Below, one piece after another: positions 22,872 to 27,216 of a DNA stretch of 27,216 nucleotides (the first letter of the stretch is position 1; the number at the start of each line of letters is the position of its first letter). The stretch spans positions 1-27,216 of IMG/VR virus record IMGVR_UViG_3300035195_000288; one strand, given 5' to 3'. Origin of the DNA: a virus. The notes under the pieces were generated by a model. That model saw only the letters and a program-made list of their open reading frames with translations. It searched no databases and was not told the DNA's origin. The position numbers were made by a program, and so were the translations under genes.

Positions 22872-23096
22872 ATGGGATATTTAAGGCACATAAAAAGAAA
22901 CAATCATTGTGAAACTTGCAGGTGGGTTGTTAAGTATGATAAAGAGGATTTAATAAGAGAGGTTAAATTAGTCTATGAGCCTACAGAGTATAGTAGGATT
23001 AACGCTAAAAGATATGGATATAAAGCTAGGAAGCTTCATAACAGAGAGCAACTGATAGCTGCACTAGAATGGGATAAAGAAAAGAGAAGTGTCTAG
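22872..23096 (+). CDS. Hypothetical basic protein with CxxC
   Basis: 74 aa, basic, not recognised. It has one CETC pair (residues 13-16) and a Lys/Arg-rich middle (RINAKRYGYKARKLHNREQL). It starts one nt after the DUF3310-like stop, and its stop overlaps the next start in GTGTCTAG. Function unknown; nucleic-acid binding is conceivable. Confidence 0.5.
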   Translation: MGYLRHIKRNNHCETCRWVVKYDKEDLIREVKLVYEPTEYSRINAKRYGYKARKLHNREQLIAALEWDKEKRSV

Positions 23097-23328
23097 CCCT
23101 ATTTATAGGGTTATCATAGAGTATGGCTACAGAAAGAAAGGGTCTGTAAGGCACTATAAGTACAAAAGAATTGATACATTTGTGCTGACTAATGATATTG
23201 AGATGATTAAGAAAGATGCTAATTTGAACTCAAGGATTATAAGACAGTTAAAGTCAGGCAATAAAGAAATGGACATTATGTTCAAGAGCATCTATATTGA
23301 AGGTCAATATGGAGATACTAATTATTAA
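23089..23328 (+). CDS. Hypothetical basic beta-rich protein, GTG start
   Basis: 79 aa read from GTG 23089, set by the 8-nt overlap GTGTCTAG that recurs elsewhere. The N-terminus (YRVIIEYGYRKKGSVRHYKY) is beta-like and basic; the rest is helical. There is no alternative upstream start. Not recognised. Confidence 0.45.
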   Translation: MSSPIYRVIIEYGYRKKGSVRHYKYKRIDTFVLTNDIEMIKKDANLNSRIIRQLKSGNKEMDIMFKSIYIEGQYGDTNY

Positions 23329-23338
23329 ATAAAAAGAT

Positions 23339-23575
23339 ATGGAAATTATACTATTTGTTGTTGCATTGTTGTACTGCATCTACCTGAACCTAAGGCTTAG
23401 AGATGCTCAGGAAGAAATCATTGAGTTAGGATTAGATGTTGGAGAGTTAGAAATCAAGGTCTATAATAAGATGATGTATATTCGCAAGGAAATTAAGGAA
23501 ACATTTAATAAAACAAAAGTTGAGAAACCAAGAAGAAGAAGTACAAAAAAGCGTAGTCAAGTACCTAAAGCTTAA
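23339..23575 (+). CDS. Membrane-anchored coiled-coil protein
   Basis: 78 aa. Residues about 2-18 are hydrophobic (EIILFVVALLYCIYLNL), residues 20-50 form an Asp/Glu-rich coiled coil (EEIIELGLDVGELEIKVYN), and the end is Arg/Lys-rich (KPRRRSTKKRSQ). It is type II-like by charge. Its last 56 nt overlap the nuclease gene in another frame. Function unknown; the layout resembles small spanin- or exclusion-type proteins, but evidence is lacking. Confidence 0.45.
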   Translation: MEIILFVVALLYCIYLNLRLRDAQEEIIELGLDVGELEIKVYNKMMYIRKEIKETFNKTKVEKPRRRSTKKRSQVPKA

Positions 23576-23912
23576 GTACCCTAAGGCTTGGTATTGTGCT
23601 AGTCTAGGAGGTATTAGAACATCCTTTAAACAGGCTGTAAAGGCTAAGGCTACAGGATATATAAAAGGATTCCCTGACCTACAAATCTGTGTCCCTATGG
23701 AGAGGGGAGTAGAAGGGGAGGGGGGTACACCTAAGGGGGGGGTGTATCATGGATTATTCCTTGAAATAAAAAAGGACAAAAAATCCTACCCTACAAAAGA
23801 ACAGAAAGAATGGATAGCATACCTCAATGAGCAAGGGTATTGCGCTAGGGTTACTAAAGGGTTAGATGAGAGTATAGAGGTTATTGATAACTATTTTAAT
23901 AAAACGATATGA
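23520..23912 (+). CDS. VRR-NUC nuclease
   Basis: 130 aa from TTG 23520; the frame is closed upstream by a TGA at 23472-23474, and no ATG exists before residue 60. The PD-(D/E)xK nuclease motifs are in place: GFPDLQ (Asp53) and FLEIKKDK (Glu82, Lys84), followed by TKEQKEWIAYLNEQGYCARV and LDESIEVIDNYF, the VRR-NUC end. It would cut branched or structured DNA during recombination. Between the catalytic Asp and Glu lies a G-rich insert (residues about 60-75). It overlaps the preceding gene by 56 nt and the next by 4 nt. Confidence 0.8.
   Translation: MRNQEEEVQKSVVKYLKLKYPKAWYCASLGGIRTSFKQAVKAKATGYIKGFPDLQICVPMERGVEGEGGTPKGGVYHGLFLEIKKDKKSYPTKEQKEWIAYLNEQGYCARVTKGLDESIEVIDNYFNKTI
23704..23742 (+). 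repeat. G-quadruplex-like tract inside the nuclease gene
   Basis: Four G-tracts (4, 4, 6 and 8 G, at 23704, 23715, 23720 and 23735) with loops of 7, 1 and 9 nt. It is the only such G-dense site I see in this AT-rich window, and the G8 run could slip during replication. Confidence 0.6.
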
Positions 23913-24109
23913 GTGTAAATATATACGACAGAAAAGATATGAGAGGCGGAGGTTATGCAAAGCGTAAGTTCACTTATGAAGAAGCAGAGAAGGTTAGAGC
24001 TGATTATAAGACAGGTAAGTTTACTCAGCATCAGTTAGCATCAACCTATAGGGTTAGTCAGTCTATAATCAATAAGATATTAAGGTTTAAGACCTATGTA
24101 AAGGTTTAA
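23909..24109 (+). CDS. Small HTH protein
   Basis: 66 aa with a helix-turn-helix in residues about 25-60 (EEAEKVRADYKTGKFTQHQL, then ASTYRVSQSIINKILRF), like the resolvase or Mor-type small HTH. The N-terminus is basic (RKDMRGGGYAKRKF). The start overlaps the nuclease stop in ATGA. It closes the operon and may regulate early genes or promoter 24682. Confidence 0.65.
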   Translation: MSVNIYDRKDMRGGGYAKRKFTYEEAEKVRADYKTGKFTQHQLASTYRVSQSIINKILRFKTYVKV

Positions 24110-24166
24110 GGTAAAAGTGTTTTAATAGTTCACTCGTTTTATTTGTTAGTTTAAGTAAGTAGTCAT

Positions 24167-24195
24167 TAGATAATATCTATTGGCTATTTTTTTTT
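24167..24195 (+). terminator. Weak possible terminator of the replication operon
   Basis: TAGAT (24167-24171), a 3-nt loop, then ATCTA (24175-24179), with TTGGCTA and nine T ending at 24195. The stem is only 5 bp, so termination would be inefficient at best. Confidence 0.3.
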
Positions 24196-24308
24196 ACTAT
24201 AATATTTTTTCTTTTTTAATCTTTTTTATTTTTTATTTTATTTTTTAAAATTTATTTTCTTTATTTTTTTTAAAATTTATTTTTATTTTATTTTTTAAAA
24301 AAATTTCT

Positions 24309-24351
24309 GAAACTGCCAAGCCTGTTGAAACTGCTAAAGCCCTGAAACTGC
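24309..24351 (+). repeat. GAAACTGC direct repeats
   Basis: Three exact copies at 24309-24316, 24327-24334 and 24344-24351 (spacing 18 and 17), each followed after 2-3 nt by a GCC. They sit immediately after a 100-nt AT-only zone, a typical iteron and unwinding-element arrangement. Confidence 0.65.
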
Positions 24352-24681
24352 TCGGCCTGTATATATAGGCTTGTGGTGGCAAAAAAAATGGAATTTTTTC
24401 AGATTTTCACAATTTAACATAATATATATTATAGGACAAAATAATTTCTATATCAAAATTTTTGAATAAAAGTATAAAAAAATAAACTTTTTTTAATCTT
24501 TTTTTTATTATGTTGAATTACAAATTATTTGTATGTTTTAAGCCTTTTTAAGCCATTCAAAACCCTTTTTAGTGTGGTAGTATTAAAAGTTTTTACTAAT
24601 GCTTTAGCGTTAATTCACTAGGTTAAGCACCTAAAAAGTTATTAACAATTTGTAAATTATTTATATATTTGTTATAAATAG

Positions 24682-24712
24682 TTTGTTATTTCGGTTTATT
24701 CGTTTATCTTTG
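24682..24712 (+). promoter_or_regulatory. Consensus Bacteroidota promoter of the small-gene cassette
   Basis: TTTG (24682-24685), 19-nt spacer, TATCTTTG (24705-24712), with 30 nt of leader before ATG 24743. It is a full match and clearly separates this cassette from the upstream operon. Confidence 0.85.
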
Positions 24713-24742
24713 CGGTACATTAACCAACTAAAAATTTATATT

Positions 24743-24970
24743 ATGCTCAATCAAAATTGGAACGAAAACAAGGACTTAAAAAACAATATCAAAAGAGAAC
24801 TAAAAAAAGCGAGTTTCTTTTTAATGGAAGAAGAAATTTATCAAATGTATGACGATAGTAAAAGAACTTTTATGACTTTGGACTTTTATTTAAATAGTCA
24901 ATTCAAAAACGAATTACAGACAATTTTAAAAAATTGCAGATACTTAAACGAACTACAAAATAGATTTTAA
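24743..24970 (+). CDS. Small hypothetical helical protein, first gene of cassette
   Basis: 75 aa from ATG 24743; the frame can be read back to 24683, but that lies inside the promoter. It begins MLNQNWNENKDLKNN, then helices KRELKKASFFLMEEEIYQMY and MTLDFYLNSQFKNELQTILK. No motif recognised. It is the first gene behind the cassette promoter, so it is expected to be expressed early. Confidence 0.55.
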   Translation: MLNQNWNENKDLKNNIKRELKKASFFLMEEEIYQMYDDSKRTFMTLDFYLNSQFKNELQTILKNCRYLNELQNRF

Positions 24971-25002
24971 TAATAAATAATAATAAAAAAAAGTAAATAA
25001 TT

Positions 25003-25146
25003 ATGAAAAAGAAAAAAACAATTTTCGCCAACAATGAAAGCCTTGAAGATGTAATTTGTCAAGCGTTAATTTTTGCAATCGGAACGGCAACAGCCTTAGT
25101 AATTGCATCAGGTTTAATAATAATCACTTTAAATTTAATATACTAA
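25003..25146 (+). CDS. 47-aa membrane microprotein of the cassette
   Basis: ATG 25003 after an A-rich leader (TAATAAAAAAAAGTAAATAATT). The product begins MKKKKTIFANNESLEDVICQ and has one hydrophobic stretch from residue 20 to 45 (ALIFAIGTATALVIASGLII). TAA 25144-25146 is 2 nt before the next start. The Lys-rich N-terminus and single helix suggest an inner-membrane protein. Function unknown. Confidence 0.5.
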   Translation: MKKKKTIFANNESLEDVICQALIFAIGTATALVIASGLIIITLNLIY

Positions 25147-25148
25147 AT

Positions 25149-26261
25149 ATGAAAGCACAAAACACCACACTAAAAGCGATTAACTATTTATCAATATACG
25201 CAGACAAATCAAAAGATTTTGAAGCGTTTAAATACATTGAAAGAAGCAAAACAAACCCTTTGCAAGTTTCATATATTAAGCAGGAGAAAATAGAAAGTTT
25301 GTTAGAATATACAGGCTTAAAAATAAAAGGAACAGACGAACAAAGAAAAAAATATTTTGTTAATACCTCAATCAATAAACTTTTGAACTCTATGTTTTTA
25401 AATGAACATTCAAGGATTCAAGATGTAAGCCAAGACATAGACACCCAATTTCGTAAAGATTTTACAGGTAATGCAGATTTTTTTATGACTGATGATGTAG
25501 TAGGCTATTACAGCCAAGAGAATAAAGACTATATATATAACAGGAACGGGAGTTGTATGGAGGGGAAACCCTCAAATTATTTTAAGATATATGACCATTT
25601 TTTAAATATCAAAACTCAAATAGTAGGTTTAAAAGTTGGAAATTCGGTTGTTGCTCGTGCTATGCTATGGACTAAAGGAACGGAGGAAAAAAAGTTTTAC
25701 CTAGATAGAATTTATATATCATCAGAATTTAAGAACTCAAACGAGGAAGAACTGCAATTAAAATTACACACTCTAGTTAAGAGAATGTTAAGAGTAAAAA
25801 AATTGGATTGCTATTCTGCCTACCATTTGAACAGACATATACAAAACAACTTAATTTCTTCTAGTAATTCAGTTAAGTACATTATTGGAGATACTGAGCC
25901 ACCGTTTACAGTTCAAATTGATGCAGACACATTTGGAAATTTAGATGCTTATCCTTACGCAGACACTTTTCGCTACGGTAAAGAACTAAATAATAATATA
26001 AAATTTTCAACTGATGAAGATGATTATTATTATATTTTAGATAATACTGATGGAGAATACACAGAAGGAAGGGGAAATATCTGCGATTGTTGCGACGATA
26101 GAGTTCAAGAAGACTACGGAAGTTATTCTGAATGTGAAGATGAGTTTCTTTGTGAAGATTGCTCAATATATTTAGAAGATAGAGAAGACGTTTGCAGAGA
26201 ATCATCAGCAATTTATGATTCATACAGGGAAGTTTATCTACTTGACTCAGATATACAATAA
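25149..26261 (+). CDS. Phage protein with ARAMLW motif and C-terminal zinc finger
   Basis: 370 aa from ATG 25149; the longer reading from 25056 starts at a TTG inside the preceding microprotein. The middle (GSCMEGKPSNYFKIYDHF, then GLKVGNSVVARAMLW) has the layout of a common phage family of unknown role in which a 'SCM..., f..iY, GRALlW' core recurs. Residues about 315-350 carry Cys pairs (CDCC and CEDC) typical of a zinc site, and the end is acidic. It is the largest gene of the cassette. Function unknown; nucleic-acid or host-protein binding is the obvious guess. Confidence 0.6.
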   Translation: MKAQNTTLKAINYLSIYADKSKDFEAFKYIERSKTNPLQVSYIKQEKIESLLEYTGLKIKGTDEQRKKYFVNTSINKLLNSMFLNEHSRIQDVSQDIDTQFRKDFTGNADFFMTDDVVGYYSQENKDYIYNRNGSCMEGKPSNYFKIYDHFLNIKTQIVGLKVGNSVVARAMLWTKGTEEKKFYLDRIYISSEFKNSNEEELQLKLHTLVKRMLRVKKLDCYSAYHLNRHIQNNLISSSNSVKYIIGDTEPPFTVQIDADTFGNLDAYPYADTFRYGKELNNNIKFSTDEDDYYYILDNTDGEYTEGRGNICDCCDDRVQEDYGSYSECEDEFLCEDCSIYLEDREDVCRESSAIYDSYREVYLLDSDIQ

Positions 26262-26294
26262 TTTAATTTAATTACTAACAAAACAATACACAAA

Positions 26295-26435
26295 ATGAAA
26301 AATTTTACAACTACATTAGATGATATTTATAATTATATTTATACAAATTACAACAATAAACTTTATAAGATAAAAAAAATATTATCTTTAATAGATGAAT
26401 TGCAAAACGAACTAGAAAATTTAAAACAAAGGTAA
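26295..26435 (+). CDS. 46-aa coiled-coil microprotein
   Basis: ATG 26295 after a G-free leader of about 33 nt and TAA at 26433-26435. Product MKNFTTTLDDIYNYIYTNYN, then a helix (KLYKIKKILSLIDELQNELENLKQR) with coiled-coil spacing. It is the last gene of the cassette, about 150 nt before a strong terminator. Not recognised. Confidence 0.45.
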   Translation: MKNFTTTLDDIYNYIYTNYNNKLYKIKKILSLIDELQNELENLKQR

Positions 26436-26584
26436 ACGCCAAGCCTTTTTAATTTTGGCATAATTAATACATTTTTTATATGATAAAATACTTTTAACAA
26501 TTTCAACAAAGTCCCATTAAATGAGGCAACAATAACAATTTTATTCTTATTATTTTTGTTGTTCAGTTGCTAAACAAATAAATT

Positions 26585-26637
26585 GTTGATAGTTTAAATT
26601 ATTTTTACGAAATGCTTTAAATTATCAACTTTTTTTC
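26585..26637 (+). terminator. Intrinsic terminator downstream of the cassette
   Basis: GTTGATAGTTTAAA (26585-26598) pairs with TTTAAATTATCAAC (26616-26629), 14 bp with one G-U, a 17-nt loop and seven T directly after. It would end the transcript begun at 24.7 kb. Confidence 0.75.
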
Positions 26638-27103
26638 TTTTCTTACGCAAGAATTTAGTCAGAAACTTTTAAAAAAACTTTTTTTAATTGTTAAATCTGA
26701 GAAATTACTAATAATTTGCGTAATTTTTGGATATTTTGGGGATTCTGAGCAAAAAACGCTAATTTTTGATAAATGTGATATTGAGCATCCACACATACAC
26801 AGAAAGATTTTAAATCCAATTTCATAATTAAAACTTCCAAGTTATCTTGAATGGGATTAGTTGTATATAGACATTACCAATTCTGAATTTAAACATAATA
26901 TATATTGTTAAGTTATAAGGTTATTAAATATGCTAGTTGCGATATGAGCAACAGTATATTCTATAGGAAGTAAAGGTATAGTAAATAAAATAGAATATTC
27001 AGCAGTTTTTGGAAGCAAAAAAAAATTATAAAAAAATTTGAAATGGAGATATATCTTTTATTGTAATAGTATTATAATTAATAGTATTTATTAGTTCATA
27101 ATT

Positions 27104-27155
27104 ATGAATAGGCTTTGAATCAATATGAATAGGCTTTAAATGGAAATGAATAGGG
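27104..27155 (+). repeat. 21-bp-spaced direct repeats
   Basis: ATGAATAGGCTTT at 27104-27116 and 27125-27137, and ATGAATAGGG at 27146-27155, each 21 nt apart. Even phasing of two helical turns suggests binding sites for one protein on one face of the DNA. Confidence 0.65.
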
Positions 27156-27162
27156 TATGTTA

Positions 27163-27216
27163 AGGGTATCTTATACTCTTAAAGATAAAGAACAAGATAA
27201 AGAGTAAGATAAAGAT
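27163..27216 (+). repeat. GATAAAG-rich repeat shared with 17.2 kb
   Basis: The 29 nt at 27163-27191 match 17165-17193 except at three adjacent bases (both start AGGGTAT and end ATAAAGA). GATAAAG-type units continue to the edge, so the repeat extends past the window. Confidence 0.65.

Larger units (their letters stand above)
24110..24742 (+). other. Long AT-rich non-coding stretch with repeats (origin candidate)
   Basis: About 630 nt without a supported gene. A weak dyad TAGAT/ATCTA (24167-24179) and a T-run start it, and 24185-24303 is almost pure A/T with T-rich strand bias. Then three GAAACTGC direct repeats, an imperfect palindrome (24355-24370) and a further AT-rich stretch lead to the promoter at 24682-24712. 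This layout of an AT-rich zone beside short repeats is what a replication origin looks like; no initiator site is proven. Confidence 0.55.
26436..27216 (+). other. Long AT-rich non-coding stretch with dyads and repeats
   Basis: About 780 nt without a supported gene. It holds a strong terminator (26585-26637), the inverted pair TTACGCAA/TTGCGTAA (26643 and 26716), a small hairpin GTTGC/GCAAC (26936-26952), a 9-bp inverted pair ATATTCTAT/ATAGAATAT (26956 and 26990), three 21-bp-spaced ATGAATAGG repeats (27104-27155) and a GATAAAG-rich end similar to 17.2 kb. Confidence 0.6.

Noticed and set aside
24309-24351. Short CRISPR array
   Set aside because: Repeat units are only 8 nt with 9-10 nt gaps, far below CRISPR sizes, and no cas gene is present.
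24683-24742. N-terminal extension of the first cassette gene
   Set aside because: It would begin inside the consensus promoter and be upstream of the transcript start; ATG 24743 fits.
25056-25148. N-terminal extension of the 370-aa cassette protein to a TTG
   Set aside because: It overlaps the 47-aa membrane microprotein, starts at a rare codon, and a good ATG with A-rich context lies at 25149.
1-27216. tRNA, rRNA or insertion sequences
   Set aside because: No cloverleaf, rRNA-like stretch, transposase gene or terminal inverted repeat was seen on either strand.

Overview
The window is a stretch of a tailed double-stranded DNA phage genome, or a prophage-like element, from a Bacteroidota host, most likely a flavobacterium. 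The evidence is: every convincing gene lies on the + strand in tightly packed operons with frequent stop/start overlaps; the DNA is very AT-rich; start codons follow A-rich tracts and not Shine-Dalgarno sites; and the promoters match the Bacteroidota form TTTG-N19/20-TAnnTTTG. A TP901-type tape measure protein, an HK97-type protease/capsid/portal set and a long tail-tip protein indicate a siphovirus. No terminase, integrase, DNA polymerase or replicative helicase is visible, so the genome continues beyond the window.

Region 1 (about 1-15.9 kb) is the virion and lysis module. It runs tail-tip protein, possible fibre protein, tail-completion-like protein, tape measure, three small genes (a Cys-rich protein, an unknown, an HTH protein), ClpP-like head protease with a scaffold-like tail, major capsid protein, tube-like protein, a strong terminator, a small Cys-motif protein, portal, a connector-like protein, two beta-rich structural proteins, two small membrane proteins (holin candidates) and an M15-type endolysin. 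The tail genes precede the head genes and the capsid precedes the portal, which is unusual. A terminator closes the module at about 16.0 kb.

Region 2 (16.05-24.1 kb) is early and replication functions. A calcineurin-like phosphoesterase comes first. A repeat-rich gap with a consensus promoter follows, then an operon of a Cys-rich protein, a winged-helix protein, a possible annealing protein, a DnaA-domain-IV-like DNA binder and a mini-SSB ending in DDDLPF. A second promoter drives a leader containing a compact, highly structured RNA and then a zinc-peptidase-like gene, a replication-initiation-like protein, a DnaC-like helicase loader, a run of tiny genes (several with membrane segments, one DUF3310-like), a VRR-NUC nuclease and an HTH protein.

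Region 3 (24.1-27.2 kb) holds two long, very AT-rich non-coding stretches with direct repeats and dyads. They flank a self-contained cassette of four genes with its own consensus promoter and terminator. The right-hand non-coding stretch carries three 21-bp-spaced repeats and a near copy of the repeat found upstream of the first early promoter at 17.2 kb. These stretches are the best candidates for replication or regulatory loci.

The most novel-looking items are the structured RNA before the peptidase gene (19740-19813), the lone DnaA-domain-IV protein, the G-quadruplex-like tract inside the nuclease gene, the nested scaffold start and the repeat-flanked promoter cassette. All functional calls rest on motif reading by eye; no database search was run.
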